The position numbers were made by a program, and so were the translations under genes. From positions 1 through 64,000 of the forward strand of contig NZ_JABBFZ010000022.1 in NCBI RefSeq assembly GCF_012927125.1: a stretch of 64,000 bases of DNA. The letters run 5' to 3'. Position 1 is the stretch's first letter. Each line of letters begins with the position of its first letter. The DNA comes from Paraburkholderia antibiotica. GTDB lineage: Bacteria > Pseudomonadota > Gammaproteobacteria > Burkholderiales > Burkholderiaceae. Of the stretch, positions 43,294 to 52,800 are shown piece by piece. The notes beneath the pieces were generated by a model. It made no database searches and had not been told where the DNA came from. It saw only the letters and a list, made by a program, of their open reading frames with translations.

Positions 43294-44373
43294 GTGCAAA
43301 GAACAAAATGGGCGCTGCTTCTGGCTGCCGTGATGCCAATGAGCGCTTACGCGCAATCGAGCAGTGTTACGCTTTATGGCCTGCTTGATGCGGGCATTTC
43401 CTACGTCAACAACGTCGGGGGTCATTCGGCTGTCTATGCCAATTCCGGCATCTGGCAAGCTGGCCGCTTCGGTTTTCTCGGTCGCGAAGATCTCGGTGGC
43501 GGTTATGCCGCAATATTTCGCCTCGAAAGTGGTGTCAGCCCGACCACGGGTACGGCCGGGAATAGCAGTTCCTTCTTTAGCAGGCAGAGCTATCTCGGAG
43601 TTGAAAGTCCCTATGGCCGACTTACCCTCGGTCGCCAGTACGACTTTCTCTATGTGACTAGTTTGCCTCTCGGCGCTGAACTCTTTGCGGGCCCCGTCAT
43701 AGCCGGCGTGGCCGGCGGTCCTGGAGGGACCGCGGGGAACATCGGTCCCATCGACAGCCATTTTGGCGGCACCAATTACAACAACACGGCAAAATGGACT
43801 AAAGACTGGGGACCCGTGACGGTTGGCTATATGCACGGCTTCAGCGACGGAAGTACCGACAACGGTACATCGACCCGCATGGATTCGGCGCTTCTGTCGT
43901 ACCACCAAGGGCCGATCAATGTCGGCGTGGGATGGACCCAAGACCACCTGAGTGCCGCCCAGTCCGGCAATACCGCGAACCGGGTGCTCGGCATCAAGGC
44001 AAATTACAAGCTCGGCGACTTCACGCTTTTGGGCAGTTATGCGAACGCAAGTAGCCGCTGGTCGCCCGCAAGAAATCAGCCACTTGAGTTTGGTGTCGAC
44101 TATCAGGTCAATGTTGCCACTCACGCTGGTATCGCCGTTGAGCAGGCCGTAGTGACCAATGCCGCCGGTGTGGGCACGACGCTCCGTCAGGTCACAGCTG
44201 GTGCCAATTACGCATTGAGTAAACGGACCTTGGTCTACGCGATTGGGGCAATCAACAGGTCCTCTAATGTGAATGTCTACCATGGCTTCGTCGGTCTCCC
44301 TGGTGGCGCAACCGCACCTTCCTCCGGTGACGCGCAGTCAGTGCTTCGCGTCGGAATGATCACGTTCTTCTAA
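43294..44373 (+). CDS. Outer-membrane porin (P450 operon)
   Basis: A 359-residue OmpC-type porin. The signal peptide MQRTKWALLLAAVMPMSAYA is followed by QSSSVTLYGLLDAGISYVN, FLGREDLGGGYAAIFRLESG, YLGVESPYGRLTLGRQYDFL and a C-terminus VLRVGMITFF ending in Phe. The start is a GTG at 43294 with a strong AAGGAGA site at 43281-43287. An ATG at 43289 is out of frame. It follows the P450 gene by 124 bases and precedes an MFS gene, so the three probably handle one imported compound. Confidence 0.9.
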   Translation: MQRTKWALLLAAVMPMSAYAQSSSVTLYGLLDAGISYVNNVGGHSAVYANSGIWQAGRFGFLGREDLGGGYAAIFRLESGVSPTTGTAGNSSSFFSRQSYLGVESPYGRLTLGRQYDFLYVTSLPLGAELFAGPVIAGVAGGPGGTAGNIGPIDSHFGGTNYNNTAKWTKDWGPVTVGYMHGFSDGSTDNGTSTRMDSALLSYHQGPINVGVGWTQDHLSAAQSGNTANRVLGIKANYKLGDFTLLGSYANASSRWSPARNQPLEFGVDYQVNVATHAGIAVEQAVVTNAAGVGTTLRQVTAGANYALSKRTLVYAIGAINRSSNVNVYHGFVGLPGGATAPSSGDAQSVLRVGMITFF

Positions 44374-44458
44374 TCCCCAATCGGCACGCGGCGCCATTAC
44401 TGGGGCACGCCGCAACGTTGCCTCAACGTTTTTCGACAAAACGACGCGAGGAATCTTC

Positions 44459-45778
44459 ATGATTGAGAATCAGGCAGTTATTCGGCGGATTCGGACGCGT
44501 ATCATCCTCCCGCTACTCATCTTGCTCGTCGTCAGTTCAATCGACCGGGTCAACATCAGCTTCGCCGCTCTCCAGATGAACGCGGAACTCGGGCTCACTC
44601 CGCGAGAGTATGGAGTAGCCATCAGTGCCTTTTTCTCTGGCTACCTGATTTTCCAATTCCCGAGCATTGCCTTGCTAATGCGCTACGGTGCCCGAAAGTG
44701 GATCTTCGTCTCGGTATTGCTGTGGGGTGTACTGGCCATCGGAATGGTCTTTGTTCGAGGCACTACTTCACTTTATTTGTTACGCTTTTTACTCGGCCTC
44801 GCCGAAGCGGGATTTGCACCGGGCATCGTATATCTATGTGGTCTGTGGATCCCGAACAGATATCGTGCCGCGGCAATCGGCTTGACCATGCTGGCAGTTC
44901 CCATTTCGGTAGTTGTCGGTGGGCCTCTTTCAGGGTGGTTAATGTCACATCAGACTATCCCATTTGCGATATCTGGATGGCGTTGGATGTTTCTCGCACA
45001 GGGGATTTTGACTATTGCATTCGCAATATTCGCACTTAAGATAGTTCGTGACGGTCCAGATGATGCGCCATGGCTCGCCGACGCCGACAAGCGTTGGCTG
45101 AACGAACAGCATGCTCTCGATGCCGATTCAAAAGGTCACGCCCTTGCTTCGATGCGCGCCATGCTCTGGAGCCACAAGATTTGGGCCGCGGCTGGACTCT
45201 ACTTCGTCTTGATAGCGAGTGCGTACGGAATCCTGTTCTGGCTGCCGCAGATAATCAAGCAGCTATCAAACATTAGTATCTTTAAAACAGGTGTTGTTAG
45301 CGCATTTCCATGGCTTGGCATCGGCCTCGGAATGTATTTCAATTCACGCCACTCCGATGAGTCGGGAGAACGCTACTACCATGTAATAGTGCCACTGCTT
45401 CTGTGCAGCCTATGTCTCGCCGCGGCTACTCTCGTAAGCGATCAGGTGCTGGCGCTCGCGCTGCTGTTCGTCGGCAGTGTAGGGCTAGGTGGTGCGCAAG
45501 GCGTTTTCTGGACCATCCCAACAAGTTTCCTGACGAGAGATCTGGCCGGGAAAGGCGTCGCAGCAATCAGTCTTTGTGGAAACCTTGGCGGCCTCTTCGG
45601 CCCTTACGCACTTGGCGTGATACTCCAGGCTTCCGGTTCGTACAAGCTGCCGGCGTACAGTATGGCAGCACTCATGGTGGTGGGTGCACTGCTCGCCGCA
45701 ATCCTCCGTGGCAACGAGACGGTGTCGAGGGTCAGCGGAGAAAAACCTGAGGCCCTCGACCCAAATCCCGAAACCTGA
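44459..45778 (+). CDS. MFS permease, ACS family (P450 operon)
   Basis: A 439-residue, 12-helix permease with LLVVSSIDRVNISFAALQMN, YGVAISAFFSGYLIFQFPS, RFLLGLAEAGFAPGIVYLCG and GGAQGVFWTIPTSFLTRDL. It sits 85 bases after the porin. Its last third is the closest match to the broken permease gene at 14218-14630, which shows that a second locus of this kind once existed to the left. Codon use is slightly more AT-rich than in neighbouring genes. The substrate is probably an organic or aromatic acid. Confidence 0.88.
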   Translation: MIENQAVIRRIRTRIILPLLILLVVSSIDRVNISFAALQMNAELGLTPREYGVAISAFFSGYLIFQFPSIALLMRYGARKWIFVSVLLWGVLAIGMVFVRGTTSLYLLRFLLGLAEAGFAPGIVYLCGLWIPNRYRAAAIGLTMLAVPISVVVGGPLSGWLMSHQTIPFAISGWRWMFLAQGILTIAFAIFALKIVRDGPDDAPWLADADKRWLNEQHALDADSKGHALASMRAMLWSHKIWAAAGLYFVLIASAYGILFWLPQIIKQLSNISIFKTGVVSAFPWLGIGLGMYFNSRHSDESGERYYHVIVPLLLCSLCLAAATLVSDQVLALALLFVGSVGLGGAQGVFWTIPTSFLTRDLAGKGVAAISLCGNLGGLFGPYALGVILQASGSYKLPAYSMAALMVVGALLAAILRGNETVSRVSGEKPEALDPNPET

Positions 45779-45950
45779 GCCCTGTCGTGGGGATCGTCGA
45801 GGACTGGGCGCTCGACCCTGTGCGCGTCGATCGACGAGTCAACTGCAAGCATGCGACCCGTGCGCATGAAAGGCATACTGGATTTCGCGAATGGGCCAAC
45901 CTCAGGATGCAAAGGCAGGGAAGTCTGCCTGACCATGCCTTGAAGCGTTA

Positions 45951-47204
45951 TCACGCAGCGAATGCTTCTGCCGCTGCCGGCGCCATTTGCGCAGCCTCTA
46001 CCTGCGCTTTACCGCAATACAGTCCCCAGTCCTCCATCATCAGGCGCCGACGTTCGAGTTGGTCGCGACGCCGGTAGGCTGCCACTGTCTGCGATACGAT
46101 GACGTGAGCCAGTGCTTCCTCTGCGAGCGAATCGGGATAATCCGTACATTCAGCAACCCAGTCACGAAACGTCGACCGGAAACCATGCACGGTAATTCCA
46201 TGTCGAGACATGCGTCTCAGAAGCGTCAGCATCGCCATGTTCGACAACGGACGCCCTTCCTTGCAACCAGGGAACAGATAACCGTACTTCGCTTTGGGTA
46301 GTGCATTGCGCACGATTTCGATAGCGCGATCACAAAGCGGTACGCGAAGCGGCCGACCGCTCTTCGTACGATCGCCAGGAATGACCCAAATGCGGGCAAC
46401 AAGATCAAACTCCTCCGGCCGCGCAAAACGCACCTCGTTCGTGCGGGTCGCGGTAAGGATGAGCAGATGCAATACGCGCGCCGCACGCCGGGGACGCTGC
46501 TCAAGCTCAAGGATAAATGCCGGCAAGTCCTCCCAGAGTAGTGCGGGATGGTGATTCACCTGGGAGCGTTTCTTCGACCTCGGCAACACAAGCTGCAGAT
46601 GGTCAACGTACCGTGCCGGGTTGCTGCCAGTGCGATGACCCAGCACCGCTTCCGCATCAAGGATCGCCTTGATGCGGAAGCGCACACGGCGCGCGGTCTC
46701 GGCCTTCTTCGTCCAGATCGGCTGAAGGATTCGCACGATCATCGCCGTGTCGATGTCGCGCACGCGGACGTCACCGATCACCGGATACGCGTACGTTTTG
46801 AGCGTGTTTCCCGACTGCTGGACATGCTTGTGATTTCGCCACTGGGGTTCATGCGCGCGGATAAACGCTTCAGTGGCTTCACGAAACGTGACGTTAGCAT
46901 CCGGCGATATGTCGAGCAACTGCCTGCGCTGTTGCTCACGTCGTGCAAGGATGGGATCGATAAGGTCCCGGACCATGTCACGGTACCCGGCGGCCAGCTT
47001 CCGCGCTTCGCCCAGAGAAACCCGCGAGAGTGGACCGAGCCCCATCTCCCGCATCCGGCCGTTCAGTTTGAACCGGAACACCCACGAGCGTGCACCACTG
47101 TCCGCGATCTGCATGTAGAGCCCACCGCCATCCGCATAATGGCCCGGTGCCACCTCTTTCGCGACCCGCAGCGCACTGAGCCGATGCAACTGTCGTCCAG
47201 CCAT
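45951..47204 (-). CDS. int: Tyrosine-type site-specific integrase (P4/DUF4102 type)
   Basis: A 417-residue integrase. The N-terminal DUF4102-like domain reads RVAKEVAPGHYADGGGLYMQ, WVFRFKLNGRMREMGLGPLS and LGEARKLAAGYRDM. A SAM-like core-binding domain follows near residues 120-220. The catalytic tetrad is visible as Arg in LTATRTNEVRFARPEEFD, His and Arg in VHGFRSTFRDW, His in EEALAHVIV, and the nucleophilic Tyr in AAYRRRD. The ATG at 47204 has GGGAGGG upstream. It is transcribed away from the tRNA-Sec fragment 166 bases upstream, the usual position of int relative to its att site in tRNA-targeting elements. It may belong to an element on its left rather than to the phage on its right. Confidence 0.9.
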   Translation of the reverse strand: MAGRQLHRLSALRVAKEVAPGHYADGGGLYMQIADSGARSWVFRFKLNGRMREMGLGPLSRVSLGEARKLAAGYRDMVRDLIDPILARREQQRRQLLDISPDANVTFREATEAFIRAHEPQWRNHKHVQQSGNTLKTYAYPVIGDVRVRDIDTAMIVRILQPIWTKKAETARRVRFRIKAILDAEAVLGHRTGSNPARYVDHLQLVLPRSKKRSQVNHHPALLWEDLPAFILELEQRPRRAARVLHLLILTATRTNEVRFARPEEFDLVARIWVIPGDRTKSGRPLRVPLCDRAIEIVRNALPKAKYGYLFPGCKEGRPLSNMAMLTLLRRMSRHGITVHGFRSTFRDWVAECTDYPDSLAEEALAHVIVSQTVAAYRRRDQLERRRLMMEDWGLYCGKAQVEAAQMAPAAAEAFAA

Positions 47205-47369
47205 ATTGCCCTCCCTACCCACAAACCCACATCGCTACCCATACTTCGTGAAGAAATTGTGCGGGACATCAACGGTAGCCGCAAGCACGTCATTACCCAC
47301 AAATCGCTTTAAAATCAGCGACCTGGAGGACGTCAGCGGAAGAGGTCGGAATAGCCCGGAAGGCCCATT

Positions 47370-47442
47370 TGGCGGAAGGCAGATGGAGTCGAACCATCCT
47401 GAGAGCGTCTGACGCCCTCAACCGGGTTTGAAGCCCGGCCGC
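47370..47442 (-). other. 3' part of tRNA-Sec gene (selC): integration attachment site
   Basis: The minus strand reads from GCGGCCGGGCTTCAAACCCG through the long variable arm TTGAGGGCGTCAGACGCTCT to TGCCTTCCGCCA. The anticodon loop CTTCAAA gives anticodon TCA. With the very long variable arm and encoded CCA, this is selenocysteine tRNA. The 5' half (acceptor, D arm) is missing: upstream of GCGGCC the sequence turns AT-rich. The 73 bases are therefore an att core left by integration at the 3' end of selC, not a working tRNA. Confidence 0.85.
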
Positions 47443-47471
47443 ATTTACATATAAATCAATAAGCTAGAATG

Positions 47472-47554
47472 AAAATCGTTCCGCAAAAAGATGGTTTCTT
47501 GGCGTCAAATATCCCATGACGTCGTCACAATCGAAAAAATTGCGGAACGATTTT
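47472..47554. repeat. 15-bp perfect inverted repeat beside the att site
   Basis: AAAATCGTTCCGCAA at 47472-47486 and its exact complement TTGCGGAACGATTTT at 47540-47554 are separated by 53 bases. They lie between the tRNA-Sec fragment and the last phage lysis gene, in an AT-rich stretch. They could be integrase or excisionase arm sites, or the stem of a large terminator for the leftward phage transcript. No gene is seen in the interval. Confidence 0.7.
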
Positions 47555-47570
47555 TGACTTACGAACAGGG

Positions 47571-47789
47571 TCACTTATCGGCTGGCGGGCAGTTCGCCGC
47601 ACGCGCGTCGTTGTGCGCGATGATCTGCCGTTTCGTCTCCGCAGTGTCAGCTGTGCTCGCGGTTATCGTCCGCGTCCAGTCGCAGCCCGTATCGATGATT
47701 CGGGTCTGGACGACGGGTTGAGGCGACGGGCGCGACGCACAGCCGGCGAGCGCGGCTGTCACGCAAATTGAAATCAGCACGGCCTTCAT
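47571..47789 (-). CDS. Phage Rz1-type outer-membrane spanin lipoprotein
   Basis: A 72-residue lipoprotein. MKAVLISICVTAALAGCAS is a signal peptide ending in the lipobox LAGC, followed by a Pro-containing mature part (RPSPQPVVQ). It would pair with the inner-membrane spanin to fuse the two membranes at the last step of lysis. Its ATG overlaps the Rz stop as ATGA. The same frame is open much further upstream, but the lipoprotein start is the only sensible one. It is the last phage gene before the att site. Confidence 0.83.
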   Translation of the reverse strand: MKAVLISICVTAALAGCASRPSPQPVVQTRIIDTGCDWTRTITASTADTAETKRQIIAHNDARAANCPPADK

Positions 47790-48103
47790 TTCGGTTCTCC
47801 ATCGCGCAGCGCGCCTTGCCGGCGAAGCGCAGCGTCGAGTTCGTCGTCCTGAAGCTGCGCCGCCAGGTCGTCCGCTTTCACGCGGTTCGCTACGGCCTGT
47901 TCCCCCACCTTGGCTGCGGCAGCATTCCCCAGCTCGACCGCCGCTTTCACGTCTGCTGTCTCCTGCTTCGCCTTCGCTTCGCTGGCCTCGGCCTGTGCGA
48001 CATGCGCATCGGCTTCCTTCTTCTTGCCCCACGCGAACAACCCGACGACAGCCGCCACGACCACGCCAGCGCCGCCAATCAGAAACTGCCAGATCGCGCT
48101 CAT
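47786..48103 (-). CDS. Phage Rz-type inner-membrane spanin
   Basis: A 105-residue protein with one N-terminal membrane helix (IWQFLIGGAGVVVAAVVGLF) and a long charged coiled coil (KKKEADAHVAQAEASEAKAK and on to DDLAAQLQDDELDAALRRQG). This is the architecture of an i-spanin. It overlaps the endolysin stop by ATGA and the Rz1 start by four bases, forming a tightly coupled lysis cassette. Sequence similarity to lambda Rz is not evident; the call rests on topology and position. Confidence 0.82.
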   Translation of the reverse strand: MSAIWQFLIGGAGVVVAAVVGLFAWGKKKEADAHVAQAEASEAKAKQETADVKAAVELGNAAAAKVGEQAVANRVKADDLAAQLQDDELDAALRRQGALRDGEPK

Positions 48104-48861
48104 GATGTGCTCCAGGTACCGGTGAGAAAGAGGCTGCGCTCGGCCGCGCGACGTCGCACAAGCCCATTGCTCACTACGCCGCCCGACTTGTTCCAGGCCG
48201 GGAACTGATCGGCCGCGCCAGGCTTGTCACCTGCATTCAGCTTCGAGAGCAACGTCGACGGCTTGCCGCTTGCCAGCACCACAATACCGTCGCGCCCCTG
48301 GTCATTGCCGGCCGCCGCACGGCCCGGCCCGACGTTGTACACGATGCTCGTCAGCGCAGCTTTCTCCCGCGGCGCCAACGCCACCTTCACGGCGCGATCG
48401 ACCGCCGCCGCTGCTTCGTTAATCTGCGCATCGAGCCGTGCATCGGCGAACGCCTGTGTCCACACCGTGCCCTGCTTTACGTCCGTGCCGGTGCTGCCCC
48501 ATCCACACGTCCACGGCGCGCCGCTCAGTGATTGCAGGTCCGCAGGAATCGCCGCACCATTGAGCGTCTTCTGCCATAGACCGCGCCCCTGCAACACTTT
48601 CGCGAGTGCAGAGCCCGGGTCAGGGTATGCCGTCAGATAGCAGTTCTCGAAGTGCTGCACGAGCGGCCGGCACAGTTCGATCCACGTCGGCACGGTTGCG
48701 ACCGGTGCCCCGGCCGGCTGCGGCGCATCAGCAACCGGCGTTGCCGCTGGCGGCTGCGGCTCTGCCGCAATAGTCTGTAATCCCTGCATGTCTAATACCT
48801 CCTGCGTAGCTACTCCACCACCGAACAGCGATTTGAAAAATGAAATCAGCTTGCTGAACAT
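48100..48861 (-). CDS. Phage endolysin, GH24 lysozyme (muramidase)
   Basis: A 253-residue endolysin. After an N-terminal hydrophobic/amphipathic segment (MFSKLISFFKSLFGGG) and a Pro/Ala linker, the catalytic domain begins near residue 75. The catalytic Glu lies in LVQHFENCYLTAYPDPGS and the CGWGSTGTDV motif follows, as in GH24 lysozymes. AALTSIVYNVGPG is the typical helix and RRRAAERSLFL the C-terminal signature. The ATG at 48861 has a perfect AGGAGG site. The N-terminal segment might be a SAR-like export signal, but it is short and basic, so this is uncertain. Confidence 0.87.
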   Translation of the reverse strand: MFSKLISFFKSLFGGGVATQEVLDMQGLQTIAAEPQPPAATPVADAPQPAGAPVATVPTWIELCRPLVQHFENCYLTAYPDPGSALAKVLQGRGLWQKTLNGAAIPADLQSLSGAPWTCGWGSTGTDVKQGTVWTQAFADARLDAQINEAAAAVDRAVKVALAPREKAALTSIVYNVGPGRAAAGNDQGRDGIVVLASGKPSTLLSKLNAGDKPGAADQFPAWNKSGGVVSNGLVRRRAAERSLFLTGTWSTS

Positions 48862-48932
48862 GCTTCCTCCTGTTTCGCTACGCCGGGACACCCGCGCGCC
48901 GACCATCGACAGATCGCGGGCGCCCGGCACTG

Positions 48933-49373
48933 TCACGCACGCCGGCTATTCCGCTTTCCTCCAAAAATTCGCCGGCGTTCGTCACGCCGTTTTTTCCAGC
49001 GCTCCGACAACAGATCCCAGACGGGCCGCACGTCGCCGCGCAGCAGTTCGGCCATCAGCCAGATGCACAGATTGAACGGCAGCTCCGAGGCATCGAATGG
49101 CGTCAGGTAGTGGCCTGTAAAGATGCGGTACGACAGCGCCGCACTCGCGCCAACGAGTGACCAGCGAACCAGATTCGCGCCGAGCGGCACGACTTCGTCC
49201 TGCTCGATGTGAGGAAAGGCGAGATGCCAGAAAATCCGCAGACCGACGACACCGTTGAGAATCAGCAGTGTGAAATCCAGCCCGTCACGTGCATGCAGGT
49301 ATTGCATCGCGACGTAGACGTAGCGCATCTCGGACAGTACGAAGGCAGTAACGTCAGCTGCGAGGTTCGTCAT
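48933..49373 (-). CDS. Phage membrane protein in lysis cassette (possible second holin/antiholin)
   Basis: A 146-residue protein with two or three hydrophobic segments (LDFTLLILNGVVGLRIFWHL, LVRWSLVGASAALSYRIF, and a weaker LPFNLCIWLMAELL), ending in a very basic tail (ERWKKRRDERRRIFGGKRN). The ATG at 49373 has an AAGGAGA site and overlaps the holin gene by 20 bases. Position between holin and endolysin and the membrane topology suggest a holin partner. I do not recognise the family with certainty. Confidence 0.65.
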   Translation of the reverse strand: MTNLAADVTAFVLSEMRYVYVAMQYLHARDGLDFTLLILNGVVGLRIFWHLAFPHIEQDEVVPLGANLVRWSLVGASAALSYRIFTGHYLTPFDASELPFNLCIWLMAELLRGDVRPVWDLLSERWKKRRDERRRIFGGKRNSRRA

Positions 49374-49752
49374 GCTTTTCTCCTTTTCCAAGCCAGCGCT
49401 CGCGCAGGTCGTCGAGCATCGGCGAGACGTTCCGCTCCAGCCAGTCAAGCACCAGAACGGCAACCGTCACCACCGAGGCGCTCGTGCCGAAGCCGATCGC
49501 CCACGTAGAGATCGTCGGCCAACGTGTGGCTCCCCACTGCGCGAGGTGATAACCGCCAATCAGCGACACGAAAAAATAGAGTGCCTTGCGCCACCGCGAC
49601 GACTCGCGCGAGCGCGTCAGAAAAACAAAAGATCCGCACAGAATGCCCGCCACCATGCCGGGGTCCACTTGCGATCGCAGTGCCGTGAGCACTACCCCGC
49701 TCGTCAACCCGGCCGCGACAACTGCTCCCGCGGAAGAAACAGGTTCGGTCAT
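49354..49752 (-). CDS. Putative phage holin
   Basis: A 132-residue membrane protein with about three hydrophobic stretches: AGAVVAAGLTSGVVLTALRS, GMVAGILCGSFVFLTRS / ALYFFVSLIGGYHLAQWG, and AIGFGTSASVVTVAVLVLDW. A charged C-terminus (RERWLGKGEKHDEPRS) follows. Size, topology and position as first gene of the lysis cassette support a holin that permeabilises the inner membrane for the endolysin. It starts 11 bases after a strong terminator, so it needs its own promoter or read-through. Confidence 0.72.
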   Translation of the reverse strand: MTEPVSSAGAVVAAGLTSGVVLTALRSQVDPGMVAGILCGSFVFLTRSRESSRWRKALYFFVSLIGGYHLAQWGATRWPTISTWAIGFGTSASVVTVAVLVLDWLERNVSPMLDDLRERWLGKGEKHDEPRS

Positions 49753-49762
49753 CGACTCTCCT

Positions 49763-49791
49763 TAAAAAAAACGGCCGCGCGTGGCGGCCGT
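49763..49791 (-). terminator. Rho-independent terminator after the giant phage gene (distal)
   Basis: On the minus strand the stem ACGGCCGC / GCGGCCGT (49791-49784 and 49778-49771, 5-base loop) is followed by a run of eight T. It would end leftward transcription from the virion genes before the lysis cassette. Confidence 0.88.
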
Positions 49792-49796
49792 AAACG

Positions 49797-49816
49797 AAAA
49801 AACCGCCCGAAGGCGG
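49797..49816 (-). terminator. Rho-independent terminator after the giant phage gene (proximal)
   Basis: Minus-strand hairpin CCGCC-TTCG-GGCGG (stable UUCG-type tetraloop) followed by six T. It lies about 20 bases past the giant gene's stop and directly before a second terminator, giving a double stop. Confidence 0.85.
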
Positions 49817-49836
49817 CAGGGTGAACGCGAAGCCGG

Positions 49837-52800
49837 TTATCCGGCGTTCGCCAATGCTTCCTGATAGGCTTTGTTCGCGCGCATCTGGACCGCGCGAATC
49901 CGCCGGTTGACATCAAGCGCGCGCTGCTGGCGCTGTGCGGGATCTTCGTCCGTAAGCGCTTCCTGCCGCGCCTTATACAGCGACTTGATTTCGGCGTTCG
50001 CTGCTTTCATGATCGCGGCGCGCGGCGCAATGCCCGGGTTCGCAGCATCGAACGTGTCGAGCGTCCCCTGCTTCTCTGCATACGCCCGCTCGTTCTGGAG
50101 ACGGTCGATGTCCGTTGAGTTCTGGCGGAACGTCGTCATGTCTTGCGGGAGCGGCCCTGAACCAAACGACCGCGCTAGCGGAATATCGGTCAGGTACTTA
50201 TCAACGTCTGCCTTTTCGCCAAGCGCATCGATCGCCTTGATCGCGTCGAGCGCGCCACCGCCGCCGTAGCTGCGCATGAGAAATTGCAACGTCTCCGGAT
50301 ACACATCGACGCCCGTGCTGTCGTAAATCTGCTTCGCAAGCCCGCGAAACAATCCCGACGTCTGCGGCCATGCCTGTTCGAAGTGGAGCTTGTTGCCGGT
50401 CCATTCGTCAGGCTTATGAATCGGGTTACCCTGGCCCGTCGAGTTGAGAGCGAGCTGCAACAAAGGCTTCGCGACACTCGGCGCAAACTGCTGCATAGCC
50501 CACTGAGACAGGTCTTTTGACGGGTCAATGTCGGTCGGATCAAGCGGGCTGAAGTTCGACAGAACGCCATCCTTCAGTGTGTTGCTCAGGAACGTGCCGG
50601 TATCGTCCACGCCGTCGGCATAACGATGGAGTGCTGCCGCGAGTGTGAGCGCGATGCGCTGAAACCCGAAGCCGACGGGAATCTTGAAACCTCGTCCGTC
50701 CGGGTCGGATGGATCGATCATCGTCAGATAGCGCCCCGACTGCGAGACCGGCACCTTGTTGAGCCGGTCAACCCCATCGTCGTCCTGTCCGCCCATTGCC
50801 TTCAGCGCACCGTACAAGCCATACATGAGAGCGAAGTGCGCAGCCATCACGGCCGCGCCGCGCGGTGTGCGCAGCGCCTGCGCCATGCGCCGCGCGTCGT
50901 ACATCGCGGGCCCGGCGAACGTGTAGAGCGCGCCAAGCTGCTGCCCGATCTTGCCCTTCGTCTCGAAGTTCATCGTGTTCTTGGCATAGAGCATTGCGTC
51001 GCGCTCCGGCACACCCGACTCGACCAGCGCCTTGAACAGCGACACGCGCGAGGTCATTTCCATGTGCTCATTCACGTGGTCGATGAAGTCGCCGATCTTC
51101 TGCGCGGCCGCCTTCGCCTTGAACTTCGTGTTCACGCCGGCCATCTTGCCAAACTCGCTTTCGATGTTCTTCATGATGTCGTCGCGGAACAGGTCGGCGT
51201 ACTGCGTTGCGCCGCCGAGATCTTCGAACCGCTTGAGCCACGAGTGGTACTCGCTGCCCGGTTTCGCCCGCCATTGCGGCGTGAACGTCGCGTTGTTTGC
51301 AAGCATGCGGCGCACCGCGCCGAGCTTGTCTTTCGTCGGCGCGTCTGCCATCACCAGCGACGCCATCGACATCACGTCGCGCATCTTGTTCATGAACGGG
51401 AACACCGGGTTCCAGCTCGTGTAGACGCGAGAGAGTGTGCGGGTCGCCTTTAGCGGCAGGCCCATGAGTCCGTCAATTTGAGCGCGGTTCGTGCCCTTGA
51501 TCGCGTCCAGTACCTTGCGGTTCCCGACGTGGATGACCGTCGTGCGGTCGCCGTCACGCAGCACGATCGCATCCGGCGACATCGCCGCGTTCGCTTTCAC
51601 GCGCTGCTTCACGAGCCCGTCGCGCTTGTCGACGTACTTCTCGAAGATCTCGAAGTTGGGCGCCTCGTTCACCTTCGCCGACATCAGCGCTCTCGCGCCG
51701 GGCGTCTCCTTCACGAAGCTCGCGAAGTCCTTCTTGAACTTCTGCATACCTGCATTGCGCACGGCACTCTCGACCGACACAAGCACGTTCTGCAATGGGT
51801 TATCCGCGAGCGTTCCAGAACGGCCCATCGCCTGCTTGTCTTTCGGCGCCTTGAGACTGCCGCCCGAGGGCAGCCCGCCGCCGCCCTCTACTTCGTCGGG
51901 GTCGCCGTACAGTGGGAGATACCACTCATATTTCGGGCGCGCCGCTTCCATCTCCGGTGTGAGCAGACCCGCCTCTCTACGTGTCTGGTCCGCGTACTCG
52001 AGCATCGGCTTGAGGTGGTCGCGATACAGCCCTTCGTAGAACTCGATCAGGCCTGGCGCTGATTCGCGGAAGTGCTTTTCGAACGCAGCAATCTCGGCAT
52101 CCGTTGCGCCCGAGCCCGCGAGGTCATTACCGTCCGTCTTGCGCGCGATCTCTGCGTTGCGCTCGCGGCCATGCTTAACGAGGTTGCCGATTGTCCCAAC
52201 GTCCTGCAAGAATTGCCGCCAACCGTGCTCCTTGTACCAGTCCTGTTTCGAAAAGGTCTGCTTCCACGCGTCTTTCAACGCGCGAGTCATCGGGTCGACA
52301 CTGCGTTCGCTGAAGCGGTTGAGCGTGGCCTGTGTCGCGGCTTCGAACGAGCGCATCGTGTTGCGCAGCGCGCGGCCCGCCGCCGTATCGCCAGTGCGCC
52401 GGATTACCTGCTCAACCGGATTGCGATGGTCAAACGCGGCAGTCACGAAGTTCTCAAGCCACTCGGGCTGTGCCGCGCGCGAGCCTTCCGACAGGAGCGC
52501 GCGGGCCGTATCCTTCGAGCTCTGCGGGTTGCGCCACATTTCGCGCATCCGCTCGAGCACGGTTGGCTCGCGCTCGGCCATGGGAACCGGAGCCCGCGGC
52601 GTGCCGGCGCGCGAGAATGACGCGTCGACCGGCCCGAACGGCTTGCCGTCGCCGTCGCGCTCAGCGCCGCGCAAAAGTTCGGCTATACTCATGGTGTCGC
52701 CGTGGTTGGTTGACCTGTCCTTAAGCGTGGCACTGAGGTCAGGAACGTTCCCAGCGGTGACATCCGGCGGTTGGGATTGGCGGCCTGCCACGTCAGAACC

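Noticed and set aside
47370..47442. Functional tRNA-Sec gene
   Set aside because: The acceptor 5' strand and D arm are absent upstream of the anticodon stem, so only an attachment-site fragment remains.
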